This document shows, in pieces, positions 1 through 7,449 of a stretch of 34,857 nt of DNA (the first letter of the stretch is position 1; the number at the start of each line of letters is the position of its first letter). The DNA comes from Patescibacteria group bacterium (GTDB lineage: Bacteria > Patescibacteriota > Doudnabacteria > UBA920). The notes beneath the pieces are model-generated. The model saw only the letters and a list, made by a program, of their open reading frames with translations. It searched no databases and was not told the DNA's origin. Both the position numbers and the translations under genes were made by a program. The stretch lies in contig WARV01000016.1 of the NCBI GenBank assembly GCA_013387205.1, positions 1 to 34,857 on the forward strand, given 5' to 3'.

Positions 1-152
1 GTTGGTACTTTCCAAAGGGCACTGATTTTGCTGAAATTTCCGACGAGGAGATTAGACGGGTAGAGTATGCCTTAAACACCAGGCCACGTAAACGCTTGGG
101 CTGGAAGACACCGCTTGAAGTATTACAAAGGGGTGGTGCACTTACTTGTTGA
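1..152 (+). CDS. IS30-family transposase, C-terminal fragment (cut by window start)
   Basis: An open frame enters from the left edge (codons from base 3) and stops at TGA 150-152. The visible residues include WYFPKGTDF, then EIRRVEYALNTRPRKRLGW and KTPLEVL. This is the hallmark end of IS30-type DDE transposases: a YFPKGTDF-like stretch, then the region around the last catalytic acidic residue and the N-x-R-P-R-K-x-L-G-W-x-T-P motif. It would catalyse insertion-sequence transposition. The DDE catalytic core lies outside the window, so whether the element is intact cannot be judged. The right terminal repeat is probably at or just after the stop codon, as is usual for IS30 elements, but I could not define it. 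The pilin promoter begins about 80 bases downstream. Confidence 0.85.
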   Translation, partial: WYFPKGTDFAEISDEEIRRVEYALNTRPRKRLGWKTPLEVLQRGGALTC

Positions 153-190
153 ACCTAGTGGGTGTGAGAAAGGCCAATGTTTATAGGGGG

Positions 191-223
191 TTGAATGGCT
201 CAACCGGGGCTCAAGCCATTCAA
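191..223. repeat. Inverted repeat / stem-loop upstream of the pilin promoter
   Basis: A perfect 10-bp stem (TTGAATGGCT at 191-200, AGCCATTCAA at 214-223) encloses a 13-base loop. The left part, TGAATGGCTCAACCG, recurs exactly at 6101-6115 in another stem-loop, so this is a dispersed hairpin. It could end transcription coming out of the IS30 transposase and insulate the pilin operon, or mark the edge of the insertion. There is no clear T-run after it. Confidence 0.55.
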
Positions 224-232
224 CTACAATTG

Positions 233-241
233 TGGTATAAT
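233..241 (+). promoter_or_regulatory. Extended -10 promoter of the pilin operon
   Basis: TGGTATAAT gives a perfect extended -10 (TGn plus TATAAT at 236-241). No convincing -35 lies 17 bases upstream, as is typical for extended -10 promoters. The distance from the -10 end to the ATG at 276 is 34 bases, the same as at the 16259 promoter, and both leaders share a GAAACAAA word just before the start codon. Confidence 0.6.
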
Positions 242-275
242 AAATACAGACTGCACCCAAAATTTTGAAACAAAC

Positions 276-668
276 ATGGGAAATAAAATCAAGAAAAATC
301 AAGGAGGGTTTACGATCGTAGAAGTTTTAATTGCCCTTTTTGTGACTGGCTTAATGCTTTTGCTTTATTCGGCATCGGCAAATTCCGTCACATTGAACAG
401 AAATTCCAAACATGAAGATTTGGCCCATCGCATTGCCGTAAGCGAAATGGAAGATATCCGCAGTTTGGCGTTCGCAAACATTCCGGCAACCGGCCCGTTT
501 ACAGATCCGTTATTCAGCCAACTGCCATCGGCCCAAGGCCAGCTGACAATTACGCCGGTTAATCCGGATGTTAAAATAGTCAACGTAACGGTAACCTGGA
601 CTGAACCGGGAAACCCTGCCATCCACAGCGTTAATTTAGAGACATTAATTTCCAGCCATGGGTTATAA
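276..668 (+). CDS. Prepilin / pseudopilin (type IV pilus or type II secretion-like, PilV/PulG type)
   Basis: A 130-residue protein with a short basic leader followed by GGFTIVEVLIALF. The class III prepilin-peptidase site is G11|F12 with the conserved Glu at mature position 5 (E16), and a hydrophobic helix follows to about residue 32. The rest is a small globular pilin head. An upstream in-frame ATG at 195 would add 27 non-pilin residues and lies before the -10 box at 236-241, so I use 276, which leaves a leader of about 28 bases. It overlaps the next pilin gene by 11 bases, suggesting translational coupling. It is probably a minor pilin of the surface filament. The exact class cannot be assigned from this sequence. 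Confidence 0.8.
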   Translation: MGNKIKKNQGGFTIVEVLIALFVTGLMLLLYSASANSVTLNRNSKHEDLAHRIAVSEMEDIRSLAFANIPATGPFTDPLFSQLPSAQGQLTITPVNPDVKIVNVTVTWTEPGNPAIHSVNLETLISSHGL

Positions 669-1227
669 AAATCAAAAATCGGAAAATGGATTCACATTAA
701 TTGAAATTTTGGTCGTAATTTTTGCGTCCACGCTTGTGATGATCGCAATCTTTTATCTTTACTCCTGGCACAGTAAGATGTATCTTTACCAGGAAGCTGT
801 GGTCAGGACTTCGGAATCGGGAAGGAACGCAATGAAAGATTTGTCTAATTACGGCTCCCAGGGCTACCGGGTTTTAACGAATAAAACAATAAACGGCACT
901 TCGTATTCTTCCGGGCCCAATGCTTTGGTGTTGCAAGTGCCGGCGCAGGACAATTCCGGCGCAGCCATAGATAATGTTTGGGATTATGTTGTTTTTTACA
1001 CTGACGGCAATAAGCTTTTTAGGCTCATTTCTGCCGATCCTTCAAGCAGCAGGGTTTCGGGCTTGAAAATTTTAAGCGATTCCTTAGGCAGCTTAACGCT
1101 AACTTATGACAATAATAATTTTGATTTGGTAAGGAAAATTTCGGTTAATATAAACACACAGGTAATAGCCAATAACCAGGCAGTGCAAAATACTTTGGAG
1201 CAGAATATTTATTTGAAGAATTACTAA
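658..1227 (+). CDS. Prepilin, PilW-like minor pilin
   Basis: A 189-residue protein with leader MGYKNQKSENG, then FTLIEILVVIFASTLVMIA. The prepilin site is G11|F12 with Glu at mature position 5 (E16), followed by a long hydrophobic helix. The larger head has a Tyr- and Ser-rich region resembling PilW/PilJ-type minor pilins (for example the stretch VVFYTDGNKLFRLIS). The start codon lies inside the end of the preceding pilin gene in another frame (658-668 overlap), with no Shine-Dalgarno sequence, so translation is probably coupled. A dispersed repeat element separates it from the following PilX-like gene, although the three genes form one functional group. Confidence 0.78.
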   Translation: MGYKNQKSENGFTLIEILVVIFASTLVMIAIFYLYSWHSKMYLYQEAVVRTSESGRNAMKDLSNYGSQGYRVLTNKTINGTSYSSGPNALVLQVPAQDNSGAAIDNVWDYVVFYTDGNKLFRLISADPSSSRVSGLKILSDSLGSLTLTYDNNNFDLVRKISVNINTQVIANNQAVQNTLEQNIYLKNY

Positions 1228-1232
1228 AAAAA

Positions 1233-1329
1233 TGCCATTCCGGGAGCCACGAAGCGAAGCGTAGAGCTGCCCGGAATCCATGCGTTGATTATAATCAAGG
1301 CGTAGATTCCCGCTTGCGCGGGAATGACA
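1233..1329. repeat. Dispersed REP/MITE-like repeat between pilin genes
   Basis: A 97-base non-coding element lies between two pilin genes. Its ends are related inverted repeats (TGCCATTCC at 1233 and GGGAATGACA ending at 1329). It contains two internal stem-loops: ATTCCGGG/CCCGGAAT in the left half and GATTCCCGCTTGCGCGGGAAT on the right. The right half is the very common word whose reverse translation reads CHSRASGN, seen in spurious ORFs of many genomes (established from memory). It probably inserted into an existing pilin operon. Confidence 0.7.
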
Positions 1330-1354
1330 GAAAACTAAATTTATTAAAAAGTTT

Positions 1355-3091
1355 ATGCGAAAGAGCGAACAGGGCGGGCATATTATTATTTTCACTTTAG
1401 TTTTTTTGGCCGTGATTTTAGTCGCTTCGGTATCTCTTTTAAGCTACACGACTTTGAATTTGCGCGGGGCCAGGACTGCTTACTGGGACAGCCAGGCTTT
1501 GAATTTGGCAGAGGCCGGGATTGACAAAGCAATCTACGAAATTAACCAGAATGGCAACTACAGCGGCGAATCCAATGCCAGTCTGTCAACCGGCGTTTAT
1601 TCTGTTTCGGTTTCTACCATAGACGTCAATAAAAAACAGATTATTGCCACAGGAATGGTGCCCGATGCGTCTGGCTCAAGAGCGCAAAAAACCGTCCAAG
1701 TCACTGCCACTATCAATACTTCCGACGTTTCTTTTAATTCCGGTGTGCAGGTGGGAGAAGGCGGCTTGCAAATGAGTAATGGCTCAAAAGTTATTGGCAA
1801 CGTGTTTGCCAATGGCAGCATAACGGGATCGGGGATTGTTACCGGCGATGTAATTGTGGCTGCCGGAGCTTCCTTGACGGCCAACCAGCAGGCTACCGGC
1901 ACTAACGCGGATTTTTCATTCGCAAGAACATCAGCGGCGCGGGATGCTGCACAAAGCTTTGCCGTTTCTACCACAACCCAAATTACCAAAATCGGCGTGT
2001 ATTTGAAAAAAACCGGTACGCCAAATGATCTGACTGTCAGGATCGTCAGCGATAATGGAGGCAGTCCTTCGCAGAATGTTTTATCCAGCGTGAGCCTGCC
2101 GGCATCTTTAGTTACCAGCAGTTACGGTTTTATTGAGCGCAATTTGACCACGGCTCCGACCTTGTCGGCAGGAGCAACTTACTGGATCGTCCTGTCCAAT
2201 GGCACTTACAGTTCGTCAAAATATTACACTTGGGGTATAGATTCGACTGATTCATACACAAGCGGCCTTGGCAAATACGGCCCCAATTGGAACACGGCCA
2301 GCCCCGCATGGGCTAATGCGGGCGGGGACTTGGCTTTTGAAGTTTTTGTCGGAGGGGTTGTTAATAAGATTGATGGGGTTACTGTCGGCGGAAGCGTGCA
2401 TGCTAACACCATCAATAATTGCGATATAACCAAAGATGCGTATTACCAGGCAATCACTTCATCTACTGTCGGGGGGAATTCTTATCCGAATACGCCTGCT
2501 CCATCGCCGGAAAACATGCCGATATCCGAAGCGCAAATCCAGGAATGGAAAGATACGGCAACTTCTGGCGGAGTAATTTCCGGAAACCATACTATTTTGA
2601 GTTCTGAAACTTTGGGACCAGCAAAAATCAACGGGGACCTGACTTTGACTAACGGAGCGACTTTGGAATTAACCGGGCCATTATGGGTAACCGGCAATGT
2701 TAATATATTAAATAATTCCACGGTCAGGATTGGCACTTCTTTGGGGAATAGCGGTACGGTGCTTTTGTCGGACGGCTTGGTAAACATATCGAACAATTCT
2801 ACGATTGCAGGAAACGGAAACGCAGCCAGTTTTCCTTTGATTATGACTACGTCGAGCAATGGCTCGGCTATGAGCATCCAGAATAATTCTGCCGGTGCGA
2901 TTTATTACGCGCCTTACGGTTATATAAATGTGTCTAACAATGCCGGCGGCAACCAGATTACGGCTTACGGGATAATCATGAATAATAATTCTACCGTGAC
3001 TTATACCAGCGGCTTGCAGAATGCCAATTTTGCCAACGGACCCGGCGGGTCGTGGCAGTTTTTGCCGGGCAGCTATTCAATTTCGCAATGA
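1355..3091 (+). CDS. PilX-like pilus-assembly protein fused to a large beta-rich surface domain
   Basis: A 578-residue protein. The N-terminus (EQGGHIIIFTLVFLAVILVA) followed by a segment with LNLAEAGIDKAIYEIN is the PilX-like N-terminal signature: a hydrophobic helix without the pilin Glu5, then an amphipathic helix. Residues about 180-340 form a beta-sandwich-like insert (region with SFARTSAARDAAQSF to YWIVLSNGTY), perhaps carbohydrate-binding. The C-terminal 200 residues are repetitive and Asn/Ser/Gly-rich (INGDLTLTNGATLELTG, VNILNNSTVRIG, IQNNSAGAIYYAPYG), consistent with a right-handed beta-helix. The gene ends in an ATGA overlap with the ATP-grasp gene. It is far larger than classical PilX (about 200 residues), so it may be a tip adhesin of the pilus. 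That role is inferred. Confidence 0.72.
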   Translation: MRKSEQGGHIIIFTLVFLAVILVASVSLLSYTTLNLRGARTAYWDSQALNLAEAGIDKAIYEINQNGNYSGESNASLSTGVYSVSVSTIDVNKKQIIATGMVPDASGSRAQKTVQVTATINTSDVSFNSGVQVGEGGLQMSNGSKVIGNVFANGSITGSGIVTGDVIVAAGASLTANQQATGTNADFSFARTSAARDAAQSFAVSTTTQITKIGVYLKKTGTPNDLTVRIVSDNGGSPSQNVLSSVSLPASLVTSSYGFIERNLTTAPTLSAGATYWIVLSNGTYSSSKYYTWGIDSTDSYTSGLGKYGPNWNTASPAWANAGGDLAFEVFVGGVVNKIDGVTVGGSVHANTINNCDITKDAYYQAITSSTVGGNSYPNTPAPSPENMPISEAQIQEWKDTATSGGVISGNHTILSSETLGPAKINGDLTLTNGATLELTGPLWVTGNVNILNNSTVRIGTSLGNSGTVLLSDGLVNISNNSTIAGNGNAASFPLIMTTSSNGSAMSIQNNSAGAIYYAPYGYINVSNNAGGNQITAYGIIMNNNSTVTYTSGLQNANFANGPGGSWQFLPGSYSISQ

Positions 3092-4335
3092 AAAACATCC
3101 AGGACGAGCAAAAGCAGGAACAAGGCCCACATCAGCCAGGCCAGTGCGTTTATTGCGGCAATAACCCGGTGCCGCATTTTATCAATTGGTATAATGAGTC
3201 GCTGAACATTTTGCTGACGCCGTTTAGGCAATTCCTGCTTTACAATCCATTATCGCAAAAAATAAAAAAGTGGTTTTCGCGCGGGAAAATTTCGTTTAAG
3301 ATTTTATCTGCCGCAGAAAAATTTGGGATTGTAAAAAGACAGGACGATGTAACAAAATGCAAAGTCAGGCGGGCGCAGGTGTTGTGGGAAGAAGCAAAAA
3401 AGCGCGGTATAAATTTTTATGAGCTTCTACTGTTTGGCCGGGGTTTTGACACTTATTTGGCGGAAAAAACCGGCAAGGAGAAAATAATTTTTTCCGGGCT
3501 TCCCAGGCCGGATGATTATAACGGAAGCGTTCTTGACGTGATGGATGACAAATGGCTGTTAAAGAAAATTTTAATGGAACACGGCTTGCCCGTGCCGTTT
3601 GGCGGCAGCGCTTGGCGGTTTGGCGAGGCCGCGGCGATCTTTGAAAAGATACAAAAAAATGGCTCGGGCGGGCAGCCGGCTTGTGTGATAGTCAAGCCGC
3701 GGACCGGGAGCCGCGGTCGTCACAGTACGACTTTCATAAAAAACCTGAAAGGTTTAAAGCAGGCTTTCAAAATTGCAAAGAAGCTGAATTTTTGGGCAGT
3801 TGTTGAAGAGCAATTGGACGGCCCGGTTTACCGCGCGACGGTAATCAATAACGAATTGGTTGGGGTACTGCGGGGCGACCCGCCGCAAGTTTCAGGCGAT
3901 GGCGTGTTGAATATTGAACAGTTAGTGAATAAGAAAAATTCACAGCCCCACGAAGGCGTGGCTAATATTTTGATAGACCAAAAAATGGAAATATTTTTGG
4001 AAAAGCAAGGGCTGACGGCTAAATCAGTTCCCAAGGAAGGCGGGCTTGTGAATTTATCTGAAAAAATCGGAGTCAGCTATGGCGGGTCATCCAGCGAAGA
4101 TTTTGACATCTGCCATCCTGAAAACAAGAGCCTGTTCGTCAGGGCCGCCAGGGCGGTAGGCGACCCGATTGTGGGCTTTGATTTTATCATTCCTGACATT
4201 ACCAAGCCTTACAGCCAGCAGCACTGCGGGTTTATTGAAGCCAATTCTTTGCCGTTCATAAATTTGCACCACGATCCCTTAAAAGGCGCCCCGCGCAACG
4301 CCGCTGCCAAAATTTGGGACATGCTCGGTTGGTAA
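3088..4335 (+). CDS. ATP-grasp ligase, cyanophycin synthetase / amino-acid ligase-like
   Basis: A 415-residue cytosolic protein, starting in an ATGA overlap with the preceding gene; the upstream in-frame ATG at 3052 lies inside that gene and is less likely. The N-terminus has a small zinc-ribbon-like CVYCGNNPVPH. Residues about 155-415 are an ATP-grasp fold: KWLLKKILMEHGLPVP, the ATP-binding VIVKPRTGSRGR (K203), an EEQLDGPVYRATVI region around 240, then PPQVSGDG. The metal-binding end is GFDFIIPD and FIEANSLPF (E384, N386), and LHHDPLKGAPRN closes the protein. Such enzymes form an acyl-phosphate and join it to an amine, as in CphA, MurD/RimK-like or peptide ligases. The substrate is unknown. 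Coupling to pilin genes suggests modification of a surface component, but this is inference. Confidence 0.75.
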   Translation: MKNIQDEQKQEQGPHQPGQCVYCGNNPVPHFINWYNESLNILLTPFRQFLLYNPLSQKIKKWFSRGKISFKILSAAEKFGIVKRQDDVTKCKVRRAQVLWEEAKKRGINFYELLLFGRGFDTYLAEKTGKEKIIFSGLPRPDDYNGSVLDVMDDKWLLKKILMEHGLPVPFGGSAWRFGEAAAIFEKIQKNGSGGQPACVIVKPRTGSRGRHSTTFIKNLKGLKQAFKIAKKLNFWAVVEEQLDGPVYRATVINNELVGVLRGDPPQVSGDGVLNIEQLVNKKNSQPHEGVANILIDQKMEIFLEKQGLTAKSVPKEGGLVNLSEKIGVSYGGSSSEDFDICHPENKSLFVRAARAVGDPIVGFDFIIPDITKPYSQQHCGFIEANSLPFINLHHDPLKGAPRNAAAKIWDMLGW

Positions 4336-4343
4336 ATATATAA

Positions 4344-4768
4344 AATTTAAGCATATAAACATTTAAACATGTAAGCATATGGGGGATGAAAAATATTTAG
4401 ATAATTTAAAACACAAGATGGACGAATATGTTCACTTAATTTATGCGATAACAAAGAAATTTCCCAAAGACGAATTGTATGGGACCACTTCCCAACTGCG
4501 CCGAGCAACGTTATCTATAATTTTAAATTTCATTGAAGGATATGCAAGAAAAAGGAAGGCGGTAAAAAGGAATTTTTGGGAAATTTCTTTTGGATCATTA
4601 AAGGAGTCAAAGTATTTGGTTTATTTTAGTTTGATTGAAAAGTATATTAGCAAGGAAGATTATGGTAGAGCCATGAAACTTGCGGAAGAAATTGGTGCCA
4701 TGTTGTGGAGAGCATTAGAACCACTCGAAGAAAATGCTTAAATGTTTGTATGCTTAGATGCTTAAATT
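4344..4768. repeat. Long inverted repeat bracketing the four-helix-bundle ORF
   Basis: The arms are 4344-4378 and 4734-4768, 35 bases each, pairing at 30 of 35 positions. Each arm is a degenerate tandem of AAGCATnTAAnCAT words. The left arm ends one base before the ATG at 4379. The right arm overlaps the last codons and stop of the ORF and ends one base before the ATG of the glycerate kinase (4769). The whole ORF would sit in the loop of one long hairpin in the transcript. Confidence 0.8.
4379..4741 (+). CDS. Four-helix-bundle protein (23S rRNA intervening-sequence / S23 type)
   Basis: A 120-residue, highly charged helical protein of the TIGR02436 family. Diagnostic signatures are FPKDELYGTTSQLRRATLSI, an N-x-I-E-G-Y-A-R-K motif at about 57-65 (NFIEGYARKRK), and a middle helix with SFGSLKESKYLVYF. 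Family length is typically 115-130 residues, so it looks complete. Members occur as ORFs inside 23S rRNA intervening sequences and as the avd accessory protein of diversity-generating retroelements; no reverse transcriptase is visible here. It lies between an ATP-grasp gene and a glycerate kinase gene, bracketed exactly by an inverted repeat, which resembles the IVS arrangement. The biochemical role is unknown; nucleic-acid binding is likely because of the basic surface. Confidence 0.85.
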   Translation: MGDEKYLDNLKHKMDEYVHLIYAITKKFPKDELYGTTSQLRRATLSIILNFIEGYARKRKAVKRNFWEISFGSLKESKYLVYFSLIEKYISKEDYGRAMKLAEEIGAMLWRALEPLEENA

Positions 4769-6049
4769 ATGATAATAAAAAATTTTGAAAAATTGGCCAC
4801 GAGCGTGGTTAGAAGGCATGCGCTGCTTATTGCCGAAGAAGGCTATAAGGCAATCAACACCAAAAAGGCGGTTGGAACAAACGTCTTTTATAATCCGAAA
4901 AACCAGGGGCTGGAAATTTTTGGGGCTAAGTTCAACCTGCAAAAATACCGCAATGTCATTTGTGTGGGTTTTGGCAAAGCAGCAACGGAAGCAGCTAGAG
5001 CGTTAAAGGAAATTTTGGGGGAGAGGATAAACAACGGCGCGGTTATTGGTTTAAAAGAAGAAGATTTGGGGAATATCAAATGTTTTAAAGGTACGCACCC
5101 TTTGCCGAGCGGACAAAACATTGAAGCGTCGGAAAAGCTGATGGAAGCCGTTTCCGGCCTTTCGGAAAACGATTTAGTGATATGCATTGTCAGCGGCGGG
5201 GGAAGCAGCTTGTTCACTTTGCCCTACGATTTGTCCGCTGGGCAGTTTGGCGAGATATTTAAAGTTTTAACTGCCAAGGGCGCGAATATCAAAGAATTAA
5301 ACATTGTCCGCAAGCACTTGGACAAGGTCAAGGGCGGCAATTTAGCCAGGATGATTTATCCGGCTACTTGCGTCAGCTTGATTTTTAGTGATGTTCCAGG
5401 AGACGACTTGAGCGTGGTAGCCAGCGGGCCAACCTTTTTTGACAATACTACCATACATGACGCAGCGAAAATTTTTAAAAAATATGAAATTTTGCAGCAT
5501 TTGGATTTTTTAAAGTGCAATTTCCACGAGACACCCAAGGAAGAAAAATATTTTGAAAGGGTGCGGAACATTTTGGCAGTGTCATCCGCCACGGCTTTAA
5601 AGGCCATGGAAAAATACGCCAGTAATTTGGGATACAAAGCAAAAATCTTTTCCAAACATTTTGAAGGCAGTGCTGCCATACTTGGACCCATGGCTGTATT
5701 GATTAATAAACCGGGGCAGTGTCTGCTTGGCGCTGGAGAAAGCACGGTGAAAATCATTGGAGCAGGAACTGGCGGACGTAACCAGCACATGGCGCTAGCC
5801 GCTTTGCCGAAAATTTCCGAACATCAAGTTTTGTTGTGTTTGGCTTCGGACGGGCATGATAACACTGAGGCTGCGGGGGCAATTATCGATCAGTCTTTAT
5901 TGGAAAGAGCGAAGGCTTTGGGGCTTAATCCAAAAAGTTTTTTGGACAACAACGATAGTTTTAATTTTTTTGGGCAAACTGACGGCTTGGTGTTTACCGG
6001 CCAGACCGGGTCGAATACTGCCGATTTTTTTGTGTGCCTTAAAATGTAA
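4769..6049 (+). CDS. Glycerate 2-kinase, type II (MOFRL family)
   Basis: A 426-residue cytosolic enzyme, expected to phosphorylate D-glycerate at C2 with ATP to 2-phosphoglycerate, feeding lower glycolysis. The N-terminal DUF4147-type domain carries VGFGKAA near residue 70, GTHPLPSGQN near 110 and a glycine loop SGGGSS at 142-147, followed by ELNIVRKHLDKVKGG. The C-terminal MOFRL domain shows GGRNQHMALA at 335-344, SDGHDNTEAAGA at 360-371 (usual SDGxDGxTxAAGA), LDNNDSFNFF and TGQTGSNTADF. Length fits the family (about 420-450). The start codon follows directly on the right arm of the inverted repeat; there is no Shine-Dalgarno sequence. The following gene is a D-2-hydroxyacid dehydrogenase, which could interconvert hydroxypyruvate or pyruvate with the D-hydroxyacid, so a small hydroxyacid pathway is plausible. 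Confidence 0.9.
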   Translation: MIIKNFEKLATSVVRRHALLIAEEGYKAINTKKAVGTNVFYNPKNQGLEIFGAKFNLQKYRNVICVGFGKAATEAARALKEILGERINNGAVIGLKEEDLGNIKCFKGTHPLPSGQNIEASEKLMEAVSGLSENDLVICIVSGGGSSLFTLPYDLSAGQFGEIFKVLTAKGANIKELNIVRKHLDKVKGGNLARMIYPATCVSLIFSDVPGDDLSVVASGPTFFDNTTIHDAAKIFKKYEILQHLDFLKCNFHETPKEEKYFERVRNILAVSSATALKAMEKYASNLGYKAKIFSKHFEGSAAILGPMAVLINKPGQCLLGAGESTVKIIGAGTGGRNQHMALAALPKISEHQVLLCLASDGHDNTEAAGAIIDQSLLERAKALGLNPKSFLDNNDSFNFFGQTDGLVFTGQTGSNTADFFVCLKM

Positions 6050-6102
6050 GATATAAGATTTAGGAGTTAAGATATCGAAAAACCAATAAATACAGGCAAA
6101 TG

Positions 6103-6129
6103 AATGGCTCAACCGTCGGTTGAGCCATT
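6103..6129 (+). terminator. Stem-loop terminator after glycerate kinase
   Basis: A perfect 12-bp stem (AATGGCTCAACC / GGTTGAGCCATT) with a 3-base loop lies 54 bases after the stop codon. The following sequence is only moderately T-rich (TTGTGTTATTTG). The left half shares 15 identical bases with the hairpin at 191-223, so it is also a member of a dispersed repeat family. Confidence 0.6.
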
Positions 6130-6153
6130 TGTGTTATTTGTAATATTAGCCTT

Positions 6154-6200
6154 AAGACCTATAGGACTTAATAGGACGAATAAGACAAATGGAACGAATT
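6154..6200. repeat. Degenerate 9-10-nt tandem words in the intergenic region
   Basis: Five successive words of the form (A/G)(A/G)GAC or GGAAC followed by nnnAT can be read: AAGACCTAT, AGGACTTAAT, AGGACGAAT, AAGACAAAT, GGAACGAAT. It has the same style as other AT-rich intergenic tandems in this window, but I see no matching inverted arm here. Confidence 0.45.
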
Positions 6201-6217
6201 TTATTAAATTGGCCTAT

Positions 6218-6238
6218 TTGACAATATTATGATATAAT
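6218..6238 (+). promoter_or_regulatory. Promoter of the D-2-hydroxyacid dehydrogenase gene
   Basis: An extended -10, TGATATAAT, lies at 6230-6238. A consensus TTGACA at 6218-6223 is too close (9 bases) to serve this -10, but is spaced 17 bases from TATCAA at 6241-6246, so two overlapping promoters are possible. Confidence 0.5.
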
Positions 6239-6276
6239 AATATCAACTTTTGTATTTAAGAAATAAAAACAAACCC

Positions 6277-7284
6277 GTGAAAATAGCATTTTACGAAATC
6301 ACTGAAAATTGGCAAGAAGATTATTTAAGGGCCAAGCTTTTTGGCCACCAACTTTACTTTTATGGCGCGGCTTTCAGTGACACCAGCCTGCCCAACAAGG
6401 ACGCGGAAGTCATTTCGACCTTTACCAATTCCCCTGTCACACCCAAAGTTTTAGAACACGCTAAAAATTTAAAGTTGGTTACCACCAGGACCACAGGCTT
6501 TGACCATATAGACTTAGCCGCGTGCGCCGAGAAAAAAATTACAGTCAGTAACGTGCCGTTTTACGGGGAAAACACCGTGGCGGAATTCACTTTTGCTTTG
6601 CTTTTGGCCTTGTCAAGGAAAGTTTATCCAGCCATAAAAAGAGTCAGGGAAGAAGGATTGTTCAATTACGACAACTTGCGCGGGTTCGACTTGCTCGGCA
6701 AAACCATCGGAGTCGTTGGCACCGGGCATATTGGACAGTGCGTGCTGAAAATCGCCAAAGGTTTTGGATTGGAAATTTTAGCTTACGATCCATATCCAAA
6801 AGACAGCCTGGCGAAAGATTTGGGATTTAAATATGTAAGCCTTGATGAGCTTTTGGCAAGCTCGGATATTATCACTTTGCATGTGCCTTACATGCCCGAA
6901 ACCCATCACCTGATAAACAAGGACAACATCAGGCTTTGCAAAAAGGGAAGCGTGCTGGTTAATACTGCCAGGGGAGGGTTGGTGGATACGGAAAGCCTGG
7001 TTTGGGCGTTGCAAAACAATATTTTAGCCGGCGCGGCTTTGGATGTTTTGGAAGAAGAAGGGTTCATAAAAGATGAAGCGCATTTGCTCGGCCAGGGCCA
7101 TCCTAACGAGCAGCAACTAAAAACGGTTTTGGCCGACCACGAACTTGTTTACATGGATAACGTGATAATTACGCCGCATAACGCCTTTAACACTATTGAG
7201 GCGATGAAAAGGATTTTGGACACCACGGTCGAAAACATCCAAGCCTTTGCAGCGGGAAAGCCGATAAATATAGTTAAAAAATAA
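6277..7284 (+). CDS. D-2-hydroxyacid dehydrogenase (D-lactate dehydrogenase-like)
   Basis: A 335-residue NAD-dependent enzyme expected to reduce pyruvate (or a related 2-ketoacid) to the D-hydroxyacid, regenerating NAD during fermentation. The N-terminal catalytic half contains KLVTTRTTGFDHIDL. The Rossmann motif is GTGHIGQ (148-154). Catalytic residues appear as Arg232 (NTARGGLVDT), a Glu in DVLEEEG (about 261) and His301 (TPHNAF). Length matches D-LDH (330-340). I choose GTG 6277 because family members start at MKIAF; a TTG at 6250 would add nine residues and leave almost no leader after the promoter. It has its own promoter and lies downstream of the glycerate kinase. It could alternatively be a hydroxypyruvate/glycerate dehydrogenase. 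Confidence 0.85.
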   Translation: MKIAFYEITENWQEDYLRAKLFGHQLYFYGAAFSDTSLPNKDAEVISTFTNSPVTPKVLEHAKNLKLVTTRTTGFDHIDLAACAEKKITVSNVPFYGENTVAEFTFALLLALSRKVYPAIKRVREEGLFNYDNLRGFDLLGKTIGVVGTGHIGQCVLKIAKGFGLEILAYDPYPKDSLAKDLGFKYVSLDELLASSDIITLHVPYMPETHHLINKDNIRLCKKGSVLVNTARGGLVDTESLVWALQNNILAGAALDVLEEEGFIKDEAHLLGQGHPNEQQLKTVLADHELVYMDNVIITPHNAFNTIEAMKRILDTTVENIQAFAAGKPINIVKK

Positions 7285-7437
7285 AAAATCAAAGTGTAAA
7301 ATGACAGTTAAAAACGATAATCAGTTATTTCTTACACAGTTGTCGTCCCGAGTGCTGCCGAGGAATCCCTCTCCGCCTTCGGCGGATCGGGACGGCATGA
7401 ATGCCGTTTTGCATTGTCATTTTTCATTTTGATATTT
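7284..7437. repeat. Intergenic foldback with nested GC-rich hairpin
   Basis: Outer arms at 7284-7306 and 7415-7437 (ending and starting with TGACA/TGTCA) pair imperfectly. Nested inside is GTCCCGA (7345-7351) with TCGGGAC (7387-7393), and within it TCCGCC-TTC-GGCGGA (7372-7386). The nested part resembles a dispersed repeat. The element may also act as terminator for the dehydrogenase gene. I see no clear promoter for the next gene in it. Confidence 0.55.
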
Positions 7438-7449
7438 GCATTTTAATTT

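Noticed and set aside
195-275. Upstream in-frame ATG for the first pilin
   Set aside because: It starts inside a hairpin and before the -10 box at 236-241; the prepilin leader begins at 276.
1099-1395. Minus-strand ORF of 98 codons containing CHSRASGN
   Set aside because: It is the translation of the dispersed repeat at 1233-1329 plus antisense of the pilin gene.
4379-4741. Diversity-generating retroelement (avd-like four-helix protein)
   Set aside because: No reverse transcriptase, template repeat or variable repeat is visible nearby.
6250-6276. TTG start for the dehydrogenase
   Set aside because: It adds residues not found in the family and leaves almost no leader after the promoter; GTG 6277 gives the usual MKIAF start. 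Not fully excluded.
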